From assembly GCF_001486585.1 (NCBI RefSeq), contig NZ_LN909037.1, forward strand, positions 1-64,000: DNA of 64,000 bases. Reading direction: 5' to 3'. Both the position numbers and the translations under genes were made by a program. The notes below the pieces were generated by a model. That model ran no database searches. It was not told the DNA's origin and saw only the letters and a list, made by a program, of their open reading frames with translations. The DNA is from Paenibacillus senegalimassiliensis. Its GTDB lineage: Bacteria; Bacillota; Bacilli; Paenibacillales; Paenibacillaceae. Of this stretch, positions 49,246-60,338 are shown piece by piece. Positions within the stretch are counted from its first letter, which is position 1; the number at the start of each line of letters is the position of its first letter.

Positions 49246-49869
49246 ATGAAAGGTATCTTAGGAAAAAAACTTGGAATGACTCAAGTATTTACTCCGGAAG
49301 GGAATGTCATTCCCGTAACGGTCATTGAGGCAAGCTCTAACGTGGTTCTGCAAAAGAAAGACCTGGAGAACGACGGTTATGAAGCCATCCAAATCGGTTA
49401 TGCCGATAAAAAAGAATCTAGATCAAACAAACCGGAAGTTGGGCATGCGAAGAAAGCAGGCGCAACGCCTAAGCGCTACGTTCGTGAAATTCGCGGTATT
49501 GATTTGGCAGGATATGAAGTTGGCCAAGAGGTCAAAGTTGATATTTTTGCTGAGGGCGAATTTGTTGACGTAACGGGTGTTTCTAAAGGTAAAGGATTCC
49601 AAGGTGTTATCAAACGTTGGGGACAAAGCCGCGGACCAATGGCTCACGGATCGCGTTACCATCGTAGACCTGGTTCCATGGGTTCTATCCAAGCGAACCG
49701 TGTTCCGAAAGGCAAACGCCTTCCAGGACATATGGGTAGCGACACGGTTACAATCCAAGGCCTTGAGATTGTACGCGTAGATGCTGAACGTAATGTATTG
49801 CTGGTGAAGGGTTCGATTCCAGGACCTAAGAACAGCTTTGTTAAAGTAAAAGAAACTATTAAGAAATAA
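49246..49869 (+). CDS. rplC: 50S ribosomal protein L3
   Basis: Early large-subunit assembly protein next to the peptidyl transferase centre. Length is 207 residues. It begins [15 protein letters not shown] and contains the W-finger region [19 protein letters not shown], which reaches the active site. An AAAGAGGTG site lies before the ATG. It lies second in S10, between rpsJ and rplD. Confidence 0.98.
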   Translation: MKGILGKKLGMTQVFTPEGNVIPVTVIEASSNVVLQKKDLENDGYEAIQIGYADKKESRSNKPEVGHAKKAGATPKRYVREIRGIDLAGYEVGQEVKVDIFAEGEFVDVTGVSKGKGFQGVIKRWGQSRGPMAHGSRYHRRPGSMGSIQANRVPKGKRLPGHMGSDTVTIQGLEIVRVDAERNVLLVKGSIPGPKNSFVKVKETIKK

Positions 49870-49897
49870 ATAACCCCTAAGAAAGGAGGAACAAGAA

Positions 49898-50521
49898 ATG
49901 CCAAAAGTAGCACTTTTCAATATTAGCGGTAGCCAAGTGGGCGAAGTTGAACTGAATGATGCTGTATTCGGAATTGAACCGAACACACATGTTCTTCATG
50001 AAGCTGTAGTTATGCAGCGCGCTTCCCTGCGTTTTGGTACGCACAAAGTTAAAGGACGCTCGGAAGTTCGTGGCGGCGGACGTAAACCTTGGAAACAAAA
50101 AGGTACAGGTCGCGCTCGTCAAGGCTCCATTCGCTCACCACAATGGGTAGGCGGCGGAACGGTTTTCGGACCAACTCCACGCAGCTATTCTTACAAATTG
50201 CCTAAGAAAGTACGTCGTTTGGCGATTAAATCGGCCTTGTCGTCGAAAGTAATCGATCAAGACATCATTGTGTTGGACGCGCTCACCCTGAACGGTCCAA
50301 AAACGAAAGAATTCGCAGCGATTTTGAACAACCTGAAAGTAGAACGTAAAGCATTGATCGTAGCTCCTAGCTATGATGACAATGTGGCATTGTCTGCTCG
50401 TAATATTCCAGGTGTTAAATTTGTAGCGGCTGACGGCATTAATGTTCTTGACGTGTTAACACACGACAAACTGATCATTACGAAGGAAGCAGTTCAGAAG
50501 GTAGAGGAGGTGCTCGCGTAA
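49898..50521 (+). CDS. rplD: 50S ribosomal protein L4
   Basis: Lines the peptide exit tunnel; in E. coli it also represses S10 transcription, a role not established here. Length is 207 residues. The extended loop [19 protein letters not shown] (about 62-80) reaches the tunnel near the macrolide site and appears ordinary. AAAGGAGG precedes the ATG. Its TAA overlaps the rplW ATG by one base. Confidence 0.98.
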   Translation: MPKVALFNISGSQVGEVELNDAVFGIEPNTHVLHEAVVMQRASLRFGTHKVKGRSEVRGGGRKPWKQKGTGRARQGSIRSPQWVGGGTVFGPTPRSYSYKLPKKVRRLAIKSALSSKVIDQDIIVLDALTLNGPKTKEFAAILNNLKVERKALIVAPSYDDNVALSARNIPGVKFVAADGINVLDVLTHDKLIITKEAVQKVEEVLA

Positions 50522-50811
50522 TGAAAGATCCTCGTGATATTATCAAACGCCCGGTGATTACGGAACGTACGGCTGAATACATGAACGACTTGAAATATGT
50601 TTTCGAAGTTGATATTCGTGCCAATAAGACCGAAATCAAGAAAGCTGTAGAAGCGATCTTTGGTGTTAAAGTGAGCAAAGTGAATACCCTGCGCGTTCCT
50701 GGGAAGCTGAAACGTTACGGACGCTACTCTGGTTATACTCCTGAGTGGAAAAAAGCATTCGTTACTTTGACAGCTGACAGCAAACCGCTTGAGTTCTTTG
50801 AATCGGTATAA
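50521..50811 (+). CDS. rplW: 50S ribosomal protein L23
   Basis: L23 sits at the tunnel exit and docks trigger factor and SRP. Length is 96 residues, starting [17 protein letters not shown]. Its ATG overlaps the rplD stop (TAATG), so translation is coupled, with GAGGTG just upstream inside rplD. rplB follows after 28 nt. Confidence 0.98.
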   Translation: MKDPRDIIKRPVITERTAEYMNDLKYVFEVDIRANKTEIKKAVEAIFGVKVSKVNTLRVPGKLKRYGRYSGYTPEWKKAFVTLTADSKPLEFFESV

Positions 50812-50839
50812 AATCTTTTAAAGTAAGGAGGGAAAACTC

Positions 50840-51670
50840 GTGCCAATTAAAAAGTACAAACCGACATCCCCGGCAAGACGCGCAATGAGCGTATCGACTT
50901 TCGAAGAAATCACAACGAATGAGCCGGAAAAATCCTTGCTTGCACCGCTGAGCAAAACAGCAGGCCGCAATAACCAAGGTAAAATCACTGTTCGTCACCA
51001 TGGCGGCGGACATAAGCGTAAATATCGTATCATCGACTTCAAACGGAACAAAGATGGAATTCCAGGCCGCGTTGCTACGATCGAATACGATCCAAACCGG
51101 ACCTCTAACATCGCTTTGATCCATTATGCCGATGGGGAGAAACGTTACATCATCGCTCCTAAGGGCTTGAAAGTGGGCGACACGATCGAGTCTGGCGTGG
51201 GTTCCGACATCAAAATCGGTAACGCTCTGCCACTGGAGAACATTCCTGTGGGTACTGTGATTCACAACATTGAATTGAAGCCTGGCAAAGGCGGACAATT
51301 GGTTCGCGCAGCCGGTACTGAAGCTCAATTGCTTGGTAAAGAAGAAAAATACGTAACGATTCGCCTTTCTTCCGGTGAAGTTCGTAAGGTCCTGAAAGTT
51401 TGCCGCGCAACCATCGGTTCCGTAGGTAACGGTGACCACGAACTCGTGAAGATCGGTAAAGCAGGACGTAATCGTTGGCTCGGACAACGTCCGGAAGTCC
51501 GCGGTGTCGTCATGAACCCTAACGATCACCCTCACGGTGGTGGTGAAGGCCGCGCTCCAATCGGTCGTAAATCTCCGTTGTCTCCTTGGGGCAAACCGAC
51601 CCTGGGTTACAAAACGCGTAAAAAAGGTAAAGCTTCTGATAAATATATCGTTCGCCGTCGCACGAAGTAA
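50840..51670 (+). CDS. rplB: 50S ribosomal protein L2
   Basis: One of the most conserved ribosomal proteins, needed for subunit association and peptidyl transfer. Length is 276 residues. The [19 protein letters not shown] region and the C-terminal [24 protein letters not shown] loop (His near 229) are present. It starts at GTG 50840 after AAGGAGG. rpsS follows. Confidence 0.98.
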   Translation: MPIKKYKPTSPARRAMSVSTFEEITTNEPEKSLLAPLSKTAGRNNQGKITVRHHGGGHKRKYRIIDFKRNKDGIPGRVATIEYDPNRTSNIALIHYADGEKRYIIAPKGLKVGDTIESGVGSDIKIGNALPLENIPVGTVIHNIELKPGKGGQLVRAAGTEAQLLGKEEKYVTIRLSSGEVRKVLKVCRATIGSVGNGDHELVKIGKAGRNRWLGQRPEVRGVVMNPNDHPHGGGEGRAPIGRKSPLSPWGKPTLGYKTRKKGKASDKYIVRRRTK

Positions 51671-51747
51671 TCCGCATCCTGCGGATCACTTCGCGGCATG
51701 AACGAATCTGTTTAACAAGCAGCGCAATGTGAAGGGAGGATAAATGA

Positions 51748-52026
51748 ATGAGTCGTAGTTTGAAAAAGGGCCCTTTTATCGACGGATACCTGTTGAAGAA
51801 AGTTGAAGAAGCGAGCGCTTCGAGCAAGAAAGTCGTGATCAAAACTTGGTCCCGTCGTTCCACGATCTACCCGCAATTCATCGGTCAAACGTTTGGCGTA
51901 TATGACGGTCGCAAGCATGTTCCTGTATATGTAACCGAGGATATGGTCGGACATAAACTGGGCGAATTTGCTCCAACCCGTACGTACAAAGGTCATACGG
52001 ACGATGATAAGAAAACGAGACGTTAA
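51748..52026 (+). CDS. rpsS: 30S ribosomal protein S19
   Basis: A 30S head protein that contacts the A-site tRNA and 23S bridge. Length is 92 residues, starting [23 protein letters not shown] 51748 is chosen over ATG 51744, which is in another frame; GGGAGG is upstream. Order rplB-rpsS-rplV is standard. Confidence 0.97.
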   Translation: MSRSLKKGPFIDGYLLKKVEEASASSKKVVIKTWSRRSTIYPQFIGQTFGVYDGRKHVPVYVTEDMVGHKLGEFAPTRTYKGHTDDDKKTRR

Positions 52027-52064
52027 TTTCGATAAAGTTCTTCGTTTGAGAGGAGGTAATACAC

Positions 52065-52397
52065 ATGGAAGCTAAAGCACATGCAAAATCTATTCGTATT
52101 GCTCCCCGCAAAGCTCAGCTCGTTATCGATCTGATCCGCGGCAAGCAAGTTGGCGATGCGATCGCGATTCTCCGCCATACTCCAAAGGCGGCTTCCCCAG
52201 TTGTGGAGAAGCTTTTGAACTCGGCGATTGCCAATGCAGAACATAACTATTCTATGGATGTCAATAAATTGGTGATTACGCAAGCTTACGTAAACCAAGG
52301 TCCGACGATGAAGCGTTTCCGTCCACGGGCTATGGGACGTGCTAGCCGGATCAACAAACGCACCAGCCACATTACATTGGTGGTATCCGAAAAATAA
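52065..52397 (+). CDS. rplV: 50S ribosomal protein L22
   Basis: Tunnel-wall protein with a long beta-hairpin that touches the macrolide site. Length is 110 residues. [20 protein letters not shown] marks the hairpin tip and looks normal. GAGGAGGT precedes the ATG. rpsC starts 13 nt after the stop. Confidence 0.98.
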   Translation: MEAKAHAKSIRIAPRKAQLVIDLIRGKQVGDAIAILRHTPKAASPVVEKLLNSAIANAEHNYSMDVNKLVITQAYVNQGPTMKRFRPRAMGRASRINKRTSHITLVVSEK

Positions 52398-52410
52398 GGA
52401 GGGAAAACGT

Positions 52411-53079
52411 GTGGGCCAAAAGGTAAATCCGGTCGGATTACGAGTAGGGATTATCCGTGATTGGGAATCCAAATGGTACGCAGGAAAAGATTTTGGTGAT
52501 CTTTTGCTGGAAGACGTTAAAATTCGTGAACATCTGAAGACTAAATTGAAAGATTCCGCAGTATCTCGGATCGAAATCGAGAGAGCGGCAAATCGTGTGA
52601 ACGTAACAATCCACACAGCCAAGCCGGGTATGGTTATCGGTAAAGGCGGTTCGGAAGTGGAAAACCTGCGGGGTGAAATCACCAAGATTGCAGGCGGCAA
52701 GAAAGTTCACATCAATATTTCGGAAATTAAACATCCTGATCTTGACGCAATTTTGGTTGCTGAAAGCATCGCACAACAATTGGAACGTCGTGTTTCTTTC
52801 CGTCGTGCGCTGAAACAAGCGATTCAAAGAACTATGCGTTCGGGAGCAAAAGGGATTAAGACAGCAGTCAGCGGTCGTCTTGGCGGTGCTGAAATCGCTC
52901 GTTCAGAAGGCTACAGTGAAGGAACTGTTCCACTTCATACGCTCCGCGCCGACATCGATTACGGTACGGCAGAAGCGCATACGACTTATGGCCGTATCGG
53001 CGTGAAAGTATGGATCTATCGTGGAGAGGTTCTTCCTACGGCTAAGAAACAACAAGCTGCTAAGGAAGGAGGCAACTAA
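52411..53079 (+). CDS. rpsC: 30S ribosomal protein S3
   Basis: Forms part of the mRNA entry channel with helicase activity. Length is 222 residues. It has an N-terminal [20 protein letters not shown] segment, a KH domain with [12 protein letters not shown] and a C-terminal S3 domain. It starts at GTG 52411 with AAGGAGGG upstream; the frame open from 52339 overlaps rplV and is not used. Confidence 0.98.
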   Translation: MGQKVNPVGLRVGIIRDWESKWYAGKDFGDLLLEDVKIREHLKTKLKDSAVSRIEIERAANRVNVTIHTAKPGMVIGKGGSEVENLRGEITKIAGGKKVHINISEIKHPDLDAILVAESIAQQLERRVSFRRALKQAIQRTMRSGAKGIKTAVSGRLGGAEIARSEGYSEGTVPLHTLRADIDYGTAEAHTTYGRIGVKVWIYRGEVLPTAKKQQAAKEGGN

Positions 53080-53081
53080 TC

Positions 53082-53516
53082 ATGTTGGTACCAAAACGCG
53101 TAAAACACCGCAAGCAACAACGCGGTAGCATGAGAGGCCAAGCAAAAGGCGGCACCGAACTCAACTTCGGTGAATACGGTCTGCAAGCTCTGGAACCTAC
53201 TTGGATTACGAACCGTCAAATTGAAGCAGCGCGTATTGCAATGACGCGTTACATGAAACGTGGCGGTAAAGTATGGATTAAAATTTTCCCTGATAAGCCG
53301 ATTACTCAAAAGCCTCTTGAAGTTCGGATGGGTAGCGGTAAGGGTAACGTAGAGAAATGGGTTGCCGTTGTTAAGCCAGGCAAAATCATGTTTGAGCTTG
53401 CAGGTGTATCCGAAGAAATCGCACGTGAAGCAATGCGTCTTGCTGCTCACAAACTGCCGATCAAAACGAAGTTTGTGAAACGTGAAGAATTGGGTGGTGA
53501 AGCAAATGAAAGCTAA
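53082..53516 (+). CDS. rplP: 50S ribosomal protein L16
   Basis: Late assembly protein near the A site and GTPase centre. Length is 144 residues, starting [20 protein letters not shown]. It contains the [19 protein letters not shown] segment (about 84-102). It starts 2 nt after rpsC with GGAGG inside rpsC. Its end overlaps rpmC by 11 bp. Confidence 0.98.
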   Translation: MLVPKRVKHRKQQRGSMRGQAKGGTELNFGEYGLQALEPTWITNRQIEAARIAMTRYMKRGGKVWIKIFPDKPITQKPLEVRMGSGKGNVEKWVAVVKPGKIMFELAGVSEEIAREAMRLAAHKLPIKTKFVKREELGGEANES

Positions 53517-53706
53517 TGAACTTCGCAACTTAACCACTGTAGAAATCGAACAAAAAATCGCAGGCTTTAAAGAGGAACTCTTTAACCTCCGTTTCCAGTT
53601 GGCTACCGGCCAACTTGACAACCCGACTCGGATTCGCGATGTGCGTAAGGAAATAGCTCGTGCTAAAACCGTGATTCGTGAAAGAGAACTTGGAATTATC
53701 AGCTAA
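53506..53706 (+). CDS. rpmC: 50S ribosomal protein L29
   Basis: A two-helix protein at the tunnel exit, 66 residues. ATG 53506 lies inside the end of rplP and has GGGTGG upstream, so translation is coupled. The [20 protein letters not shown] segment is typical. An upstream in-frame extension to 53482 is not needed. Confidence 0.97.
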   Translation: MKANELRNLTTVEIEQKIAGFKEELFNLRFQLATGQLDNPTRIRDVRKEIARAKTVIRERELGIIS

Positions 53707-53757
53707 GAAGCGTTACTCGGATAAGAGAAACGCTTAAGTCCAGGAAGGAGGCTAACC

Positions 53758-54021
53758 ATGAGCGAACGTAACAGCCGTAAAGTGCAAATTGGTAAAGTCG
53801 TCAGCGACAAGATGGACAAAACGATCGTTGTTGCTGTAGAAACCTATAAGAAACATAATTTGTACCACAAGCGCATTAAATACACGAAAAAATTTAAAGC
53901 GCATGATGAGAACAACACTGCGAAAATCGGAGATATCGTTAAAATCGCCGAAACGCGTCCGTTGTCCAAAGACAAACGCTGGAGACTCGTTGAAGTCGTT
54001 GAAGAAGCGGTTATCATTTAA
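53758..54021 (+). CDS. rpsQ: 30S ribosomal protein S17
   Basis: Primary 16S rRNA-binding OB-fold protein, 87 residues. [20 protein letters not shown] and the basic [14 protein letters not shown] segment are typical. AAGGAGG precedes the ATG. It lies between rpmC and rplN and is the start of the classical spc block boundary in E. coli; here the operons are continuous. Confidence 0.97.
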   Translation: MSERNSRKVQIGKVVSDKMDKTIVVAVETYKKHNLYHKRIKYTKKFKAHDENNTAKIGDIVKIAETRPLSKDKRWRLVEVVEEAVII

Positions 54022-54057
54022 TAGCACGGTAGCTTAGACCGAAAGGAGGAAATATCC

Positions 54058-54426
54058 ATGATTCAACCATTTACACGTTTGCATGTGGCTGACAACTCCG
54101 GCGCGAAGGAATTGATGTGTATCCGCGTTCTGGGCGGTACGGGTCGTCGCACGGCGCAAATCGGTGATCTGATCGTTTGTTCCGTCAAACAAGCAACACC
54201 AGGCGGCGTTGTCAAAAAAGGTGATGTAGTCAGAGCGGTTGTTGTTCGTACAAAACGTTCGGTTCGTCGTAAAGACGGTTCTTACATCGCATTTGATGAG
54301 AATGCAGCGGTTGTTGTTAAAGAAGATAAAAGCCCACGCGGAACACGTATCTTCGGACCAGTTGCTCGTGAACTTCGCGATAAAGACTTTATGAAGATCG
54401 TTTCCTTGGCTCCGGAAGTTATCTAA
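54058..54426 (+). CDS. rplN: 50S ribosomal protein L14
   Basis: Interface protein of the large subunit that forms a bridge to 16S rRNA and receives the silencing factor RsfS. Length is 122 residues, starting [28 protein letters not shown] precedes the ATG. The gene lies first in the spc block. Confidence 0.98.
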   Translation: MIQPFTRLHVADNSGAKELMCIRVLGGTGRRTAQIGDLIVCSVKQATPGGVVKKGDVVRAVVVRTKRSVRRKDGSYIAFDENAAVVVKEDKSPRGTRIFGPVARELRDKDFMKIVSLAPEVI

Positions 54427-54465
54427 TAAAGCCCCTACCCCGAAATAACAGGAGGTGTAAAACAA

Positions 54466-54819
54466 GTGCCTAGACTGAAAAAGATCCTTGAATCTCATAA
54501 CAATAAGCTGCATGTCAAGAAGGATGATACGGTTATCGTTATCTCTGGTAAAGACAAAGGCAAAAAAGGCCGCGTCATCGCTGCATATCCACGCGAAAAC
54601 CGCGTGCTTGTGGAAGGCGTGAATATGGTTAAGAAACATCAAAAACCAAATCAGCTAAACCCACAAGGCGGCATTATTGAGAAAGAAGCTCCGATTCATG
54701 TTTCGAACGTAATGCACGTTGATCCGAAGAGCGGAAAAGTAACCCGTATCGGTTACAAAGTATTGGACAACGGCAAGAAAGTTCGCGTAGCTAAAAAATC
54801 CGGAGAAGTAATCGACTAA
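54466..54819 (+). CDS. rplX: 50S ribosomal protein L24
   Basis: Assembly-initiator protein with a KOW motif ([20 protein letters not shown], about 24-43). Length is 117 residues. It starts at GTG 54466 after AGGAGGTG. In B. subtilis-type L24 the C-terminus is shorter (about 103); the N-terminal extension here ([14 protein letters not shown]) is common in Paenibacillus-like proteins, from memory. Confidence 0.96.
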   Translation: MPRLKKILESHNNKLHVKKDDTVIVISGKDKGKKGRVIAAYPRENRVLVEGVNMVKKHQKPNQLNPQGGIIEKEAPIHVSNVMHVDPKSGKVTRIGYKVLDNGKKVRVAKKSGEVID

Positions 54820-54852
54820 TCCAGGAACGCAAAGAAAGGAGGTCCATGATTC

Positions 54853-55395
54853 ATGGCATCAAGATTAAAAGAACGCTTTTTGAACGAAGTGACACCTGCT
54901 TTGGTTCAAAAATTCAACTATACGACAGTTATGCAAGTGCCTAAGATTGAGAAAGTTGTTATCAATATGGGTGTTGGTGAAGCGGTAGCAAACTCCAAAG
55001 TGCTTGATTCTGCAGTGAATGACATGCAACTGATCGCTGGTCAAAAGCCAGTAATCACGCGTGCTAAGAAATCCATTGCCGGTTTCAAACTTCGTGAGAA
55101 CATGCCGATCGGTGTAAAGGTTACTCTTCGCGGTGACCGTATGTATCATTTCCTCGACAAATTGTTCAATGTTACGCTTCCGCGTGTCCGTGACTTCCAC
55201 GGTGTATCGACGAAAGCATTCGACGGTCGTGGCAACTATACGCTGGGTCTGAAAGAACAACTGATTTTCCCCGAGATCGAATACGATCAAGTGGATAAAG
55301 TACGCGGTATGGATATCGTCCTCGTAACTACAGCGAAGACGGATGAAGAATCCCGTGAGCTCTTGACAGCACTGGGTATGCCATTTGCAAAGTAA
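54853..55395 (+). CDS. rplE: 50S ribosomal protein L5
   Basis: Binds 5S rRNA and contacts P-site tRNA and S13. Length is 180 residues. [20 protein letters not shown] and [20 protein letters not shown] are typical. AAAGGAGG precedes the start, with ATG 54853. It lies between rplX and the zinc-type S14 gene. Confidence 0.98.
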   Translation: MASRLKERFLNEVTPALVQKFNYTTVMQVPKIEKVVINMGVGEAVANSKVLDSAVNDMQLIAGQKPVITRAKKSIAGFKLRENMPIGVKVTLRGDRMYHFLDKLFNVTLPRVRDFHGVSTKAFDGRGNYTLGLKEQLIFPEIEYDQVDKVRGMDIVLVTTAKTDEESRELLTALGMPFAK

Positions 55396-55436
55396 AGAGT
55401 TAATTCTCCGAAACTATTTAGGAGGTGTCAGGCTAA

Positions 55437-55622
55437 GTGGCTAAAACTTCGATGAAAGTTAAACAACAACGTACGCCTAAGTTTAAAGTGCGGGCTTACA
55501 CTCGCTGCGAGCGTTGTGGTCGTCCACATTCGGTATTGCAAAAGTTCAAGATTTGCAGAATTTGCTTCCGTGAATTAGCTTATAAAGGCCAGATTCCTGG
55601 CGTGAAAAAAGCAAGCTGGTAA
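55437..55622 (+). CDS. rpsZ: 30S ribosomal protein S14, zinc type
   Basis: A 61-residue S14 with two CXXC pairs (CERCG and CRIC), the zinc-binding form found in spc operons of Firmicutes. A zinc-free paralogue may exist elsewhere but is not in this window. It starts at GTG 55437 after AGGAGGTG. Confidence 0.97.
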   Translation: MAKTSMKVKQQRTPKFKVRAYTRCERCGRPHSVLQKFKICRICFRELAYKGQIPGVKKASW

Positions 55623-55653
55623 TTAATCAACAACGGGAAGGAGGTTTACACGT

Positions 55654-56052
55654 ATGACTATGTCAGATCCAATTGCAGATATGCTTACACGTATTCGTAA
55701 CGCGAACACAGTTCGTCACGAAACGGTAGAACTGCCTGCGTCCACGATCAAGAAACAAATCGCTGAAATCCTTAAGCGTGAAGGTTTCATCCGTGATGCG
55801 GAATATGTTGATGATAACAAACAAGGGTTGATTCGTATTTTCCTGAAATACGGCCCTAACAATGAGCGCGTAATTACTGGACTTAAGAGAATCAGTAAAC
55901 CAGGCCTTCGCGTGTACACGAAAAGTAACGAAGTTCCTCGTGTCCTCGGCGGCTTAGGTATCGCGATCATCTCCACTTCCAAGGGAGTCATGACCGACAA
56001 GGAAGCTCGTCAGTCCAAAGCTGGCGGCGAAGTTGTCTGCTACGTTTGGTAA
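55654..56052 (+). CDS. rpsH: 30S ribosomal protein S8
   Basis: Primary 16S rRNA-binding protein and, in E. coli, the spc-operon repressor. Length is 132 residues. [15 protein letters not shown] at the start and [20 protein letters not shown] near the end are typical. GGAGG precedes the ATG at 55654. Whether S8 represses this operon cannot be judged here. Confidence 0.98.
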   Translation: MTMSDPIADMLTRIRNANTVRHETVELPASTIKKQIAEILKREGFIRDAEYVDDNKQGLIRIFLKYGPNNERVITGLKRISKPGLRVYTKSNEVPRVLGGLGIAIISTSKGVMTDKEARQSKAGGEVVCYVW

Positions 56053-56082
56053 TTAACGTCTTATAACAAGGAGGTGCAATAA

Positions 56083-56625
56083 ATGTCTCGTATTGGTCGC
56101 AAACCAATTACAGTACCAAGTGGCGTCACCGTCACACTCGATAATGCCGTGATTACGGTAAAAGGGCCGAAAGGCACTTTAACTCGTGAGCTTCACAAGG
56201 ACATCAAGGTAGCACTTGAAGAAAACGTGATTACTGTTGAACGTCCTTCTGATAATAAATTGCATCGTTCTCTGCATGGTACGACCCGTTCCGTTGTGAA
56301 CAACATGGTCAGCGGAGTAACGGAAGGCTTCACCAAAACGCTCGAACTGGTTGGCGTTGGTTACCGCGCAAGCTTGGCCGGCAACAAACTCGTTCTGAAC
56401 GTTGGCTACTCCCATCCGGTAGAAATCACTCCGGAAGCAGGTATTGAATTCGAAGTGCCTGTGAACACGAAGATCATCGTAAAAGGGATCAACAAAGAAC
56501 GTGTAGGCGAATATGCCGCTAACATTCGTGCTGTTCGTGCACCAGAGCCTTATAAAGGCAAAGGGATCAAGTATGAAGGCGAACGCATCATTCGCAAGGA
56601 AGGTAAGGCTGGTAAGAAGAAATAA
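56083..56625 (+). CDS. rplF: 50S ribosomal protein L6
   Basis: Large-subunit protein near the factor-binding site. Length is 180 residues, with a duplicated fold. [17 protein letters not shown] is at the start and the C-terminal [16 protein letters not shown] motif is present. AAGGAGGTG precedes the ATG. The 83-nt gap to rplR is slightly longer than its neighbours and shows no clear promoter. Confidence 0.98.
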   Translation: MSRIGRKPITVPSGVTVTLDNAVITVKGPKGTLTRELHKDIKVALEENVITVERPSDNKLHRSLHGTTRSVVNNMVSGVTEGFTKTLELVGVGYRASLAGNKLVLNVGYSHPVEITPEAGIEFEVPVNTKIIVKGINKERVGEYAANIRAVRAPEPYKGKGIKYEGERIIRKEGKAGKKK

Positions 56626-56708
56626 ACCTCTTCTTAACAGGCTTCACTTTCTGGCGTCTTGATAGGAAATGTGCGTAACGGTAAACCGAAGGGAGTGAAA
56701 TCGAAGTC

Positions 56709-57077
56709 ATGATTACAAAAGGTGATAAGAACAAAGCTCGTCTGAAAAGACATCTGCGTGTACGGAGAAAAATCCAAGGAACGGCAGCTCGTCCAAGATT
56801 GAACGTATACCGTTCTTCCAAACATATCTATGCACAATTGATCGATGACGTAGCAGGCGTAACGCTGGCTAGCGCTTCGACCGTTGATAAAGAATTGAGT
56901 ACTGCCATCGGTAACGGTGCCAACGTGGAATCAGCTCGCAAAGTTGGCGAATTGATCGCAAAACGTGCTCAAGAGCAAGGTCATAAGAATGTTGTATTTG
57001 ACCGTGGAGGATACCTGTACCATGGACGTATTCAGGCACTCGCTGACGCAGCTCGCGAAGCAGGCCTGGAATTCTAA
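56709..57077 (+). CDS. rplR: 50S ribosomal protein L18
   Basis: Binds 5S rRNA with L5 to form the central protuberance. Length is 122 residues. [20 protein letters not shown] and [20 protein letters not shown] are typical. GAAGGGAGTG is upstream of the ATG. It lies between rplF and rpsE. Confidence 0.98.
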   Translation: MITKGDKNKARLKRHLRVRRKIQGTAARPRLNVYRSSKHIYAQLIDDVAGVTLASASTVDKELSTAIGNGANVESARKVGELIAKRAQEQGHKNVVFDRGGYLYHGRIQALADAAREAGLEF

Positions 57078-57103
57078 AATATCATTAAAAGGAGGTTAAC
57101 GAC

Positions 57104-57601
57104 TTGCGTGTAGATCCGAATACTTTAGAACTGACTGAAAGAGTTGTAAACATTAACCGCGTAGCTAAAGTAGTTAAAGGCGGACGTCGTTTTAGCTTCA
57201 GCGCACTAGTTGTTGTCGGCGACGGCAACGGTTGGGTTGGCGCCGGTATCGGCAAAGCAGGCGAAGTTCCTGATGCGATTCGCAAAGGAATTGAAGATGC
57301 TAAGAAAAATCTTGTACATGTTCCACTCGTGGGAACTTCGATCCCTCACCAAGTAGTCGGGCATTTCGGAGCCGGCCGTGTGCTGTTGAAACCAGCATCG
57401 GAAGGTACCGGGGTAATCGCTGGCGGTCCAGTTCGTGCCGTGCTTGAGCTTGCTGGTGTAGGCGACATTTTGACAAAATCTTTAGGTTCTTCGAATTCCA
57501 TTAACATGGTCAACGCGACTTTGGAAGGCTTGTCCCGTCTGAAACGCGCTGAGGATGTTGCGAAATTACGCGGTAAATCCGTCGAAGAACTTCTCGGTTA
57601 A
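57104..57601 (+). CDS. rpsE: 30S ribosomal protein S5
   Basis: Contributes to mRNA entry and accuracy. Length is 165 residues. [20 protein letters not shown] marks the loop where spectinomycin-resistance changes occur in the family; none is evident. It starts at TTG 57104 after AAAGGAGG. Confidence 0.98.
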   Translation: MRVDPNTLELTERVVNINRVAKVVKGGRRFSFSALVVVGDGNGWVGAGIGKAGEVPDAIRKGIEDAKKNLVHVPLVGTSIPHQVVGHFGAGRVLLKPASEGTGVIAGGPVRAVLELAGVGDILTKSLGSSNSINMVNATLEGLSRLKRAEDVAKLRGKSVEELLG

Positions 57602-57613
57602 GGAGGGAATCTC

Positions 57614-57799
57614 ATGGCTAAACTGCAAATTACCCTCGTGCGTAGTTTGATCGGTCGTCCGGGGAACCAACGTACTACCGTTAAAACTTTGGGACTTCGC
57701 AAAATCAACCAATCCGTAGTTCACAACGACAATCCAGCTATTCGTGGCATGGTTAATCAAGTGAGCCACTTGGTTTCGGTTCAAGAAATCGAAGGTTAA
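57614..57799 (+). CDS. rpmD: 50S ribosomal protein L30
   Basis: A 61-residue large-subunit protein. [20 protein letters not shown] is the signature, and the C-terminus [16 protein letters not shown] is normal. AAGGAGGG precedes the ATG, 12 nt after the rpsE stop. Confidence 0.97.
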   Translation: MAKLQITLVRSLIGRPGNQRTTVKTLGLRKINQSVVHNDNPAIRGMVNQVSHLVSVQEIEG

Positions 57800-57850
57800 G
57801 GTTTTGAAAGTTTTTAAGTGCCAACAATAAATAAGGAGGTGCAACGAACG

Positions 57851-58291
57851 ATGAAGTTACATGAGCTATCCCCAGCACCTGGCTCCCGTCACGAACGCAA
57901 ACGCGTGGGTCGCGGTACAGGTAGCGGTATGGGTAAAACATCTACACGCGGTCATAAGGGTCAAAATTCCCGTTCTGGCGGTGGTGTGCGTCCAGGCTTC
58001 GAAGGCGGTCAGAACCCGCTGTATCGTCGCTTGCCAAAACGCGGGTTTGTTAATCCAACGCGGAAAGAGTATGCGATTTTGAACATCGAGGATTTAAACA
58101 ACTTTGCGGCGGATACAGAAGTTACTCCTGAACTGTTGTTTGAACAAGGAATCGTGAAAGACGCGAAAAGCGGCATCAAGATTCTGGGCAACGGTGAAAT
58201 TGCTGTCAAACTGACAGTTAAAGCGAATAAGTTCTCTCAATCTGCGGTAGAGAAAATCGAGGCTGCCGGCGGTAAAACCGAGGTGATCTAA
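57851..58291 (+). CDS. rplO: 50S ribosomal protein L15
   Basis: Late assembly protein; 146 residues. The glycine-rich RNA-binding N-terminus ([20 protein letters not shown]) is evident. ATG 57851 follows AAGGAGGTG; an in-frame ATG-bearing extension to 57818 lacks homology. Its TAA overlaps the secY ATG by one base, giving tight coupling with secY. Confidence 0.98.
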   Translation: MKLHELSPAPGSRHERKRVGRGTGSGMGKTSTRGHKGQNSRSGGGVRPGFEGGQNPLYRRLPKRGFVNPTRKEYAILNIEDLNNFAADTEVTPELLFEQGIVKDAKSGIKILGNGEIAVKLTVKANKFSQSAVEKIEAAGGKTEVI

Positions 58292-59592
58292 TGTTTAAAA
58301 CCATTAAGAACATATGGCACGTTCAAGATCTGCGCCAGCGTATCCTATTTACGTTGTTTATCTTTCTGATCTACCGGATTGGATCTTTCGTTCCGGTACC
58401 AGGTGTGAACAAAGATGTATTTGAAGCAACCAACAATACAGCAGGAAGCGACTTGCTAGGTTTCTTGAACACTTTCTCAGGGGGCGCACTTGCGAATTTC
58501 TCCATTTTCGCTCTCGGGATTATGCCTTATATCACGGCTTCCATTATCGTGCAACTCTTGTCCATGGATGTTATTCCGAAGTTTGCGGAATGGGCCAAGC
58601 AAGGGGAGCATGGTAAGAAAAAGATGGCCCAAATCACCCGCTACGGTACGGTGATCTTGGCGATCATTCAATCCTTTGCTACATCGATTGGCTTTAACCG
58701 TTTGTATGGTACACAAATGGTACCGAATGCAACCTTTGCGGACTATCTTGTCATCGCTATTGTGTTGACTGCGGGGACGTCGTTCCTTATGTGGTTGGGT
58801 GAGCAAATTACGGATAAAGGGATCGGCAACGGGATTTCGCTGATTATCTTTGCCGGGATCATTGCTTCGTTCCCTACACATATCACGACGATTGCTCAAT
58901 CCGAGTTTATCGTAGATGGCCAAACCTTTATGAATGTGGTTAAGTCAATCGCGATCTTACTCGTTTGCGTACTGATTGTTATTGGCGTAATTTACGTCCA
59001 ACAAGCAATCCGGAAAATTCCGGTGCAATATGCAAAACGCGTGGTAGGTAACAAAATGTATGGCGGGCAGAATACGCATATTCCGCTCAAAATCAATGCA
59101 GCCGGCGTTATTCCGGTTATTTTCGCGGTTTCCTTGCTGCAATTCCCTGTCGTTATCGCCAGCTTCTGGTCGACACACGGCTGGGCGCAATGGATCAGTA
59201 ATAACCTGTCCACTAACCGTCCGCTTGGAATGGTGCTTTATGTTGTCATGATCATTGGCTTTACGTTCTTCTATACTTTTGTACAGATGAACCCGCAGCA
59301 AATGGCTGAGAACATGAAGAAAAATGGTGGATATATTCCGGGGATTCGCCCGGGGAAAACGACGGAAACCTATCTCACTCGGGTCCTGACCCGTCTGACG
59401 ATGACCGGTGCGTTGTTCCTTGCCGCAATTTCCATCCTTCCTATGGGATTGGGAGCGTTGGCCGGACTACCGCGTACGGTTTTGATCGGCGGTACTTCAA
59501 TTCTGATCGTTATCGGCGTTGCGCTTGATACGATGAAGACCATTGAAGGCCAATTGATCAAACGTCACTATAAAGGTTTCATCAATAAATAG
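58291..59592 (+). CDS. secY: SecY, preprotein translocase channel
   Basis: Forms the protein-conducting channel with SecE and SecG. Length is 433 residues with ten expected transmembrane segments. Conserved regions include SGGALANFSIFALGIMPYI and the cytoplasmic loop GIRPGKTTETYLTRVLTRLT. The ATG overlaps the rplO stop. A 96-nt gap with a hairpin follows before adk. Confidence 0.98.
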   Translation: MFKTIKNIWHVQDLRQRILFTLFIFLIYRIGSFVPVPGVNKDVFEATNNTAGSDLLGFLNTFSGGALANFSIFALGIMPYITASIIVQLLSMDVIPKFAEWAKQGEHGKKKMAQITRYGTVILAIIQSFATSIGFNRLYGTQMVPNATFADYLVIAIVLTAGTSFLMWLGEQITDKGIGNGISLIIFAGIIASFPTHITTIAQSEFIVDGQTFMNVVKSIAILLVCVLIVIGVIYVQQAIRKIPVQYAKRVVGNKMYGGQNTHIPLKINAAGVIPVIFAVSLLQFPVVIASFWSTHGWAQWISNNLSTNRPLGMVLYVVMIIGFTFFYTFVQMNPQQMAENMKKNGGYIPGIRPGKTTETYLTRVLTRLTMTGALFLAAISILPMGLGALAGLPRTVLIGGTSILIVIGVALDTMKTIEGQLIKRHYKGFINK

Positions 59593-59596
59593 TCGG

Positions 59597-59641
59597 TGGG
59601 TACCAGGAGTGGGCTGTTCAATCGGCCTTGCCTGGCACCTA
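59597..59641. other. stable hairpin in the secY-adk gap
   Basis: GGTACCAGG pairs with CCTGGCACC (one mismatch), with an inner GGGCTG/CGGCC stem. No T-run follows. It could be an mRNA processing or regulatory element. Confidence 0.55.
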
Positions 59642-59685
59642 ACTGCGCTATTTCTTGTTATAGAGGAGTCTTGGAGGGAGCGTAA

Positions 59686-60333
<648 letters not shown>

Positions 60334-60338
60334 GTGTA

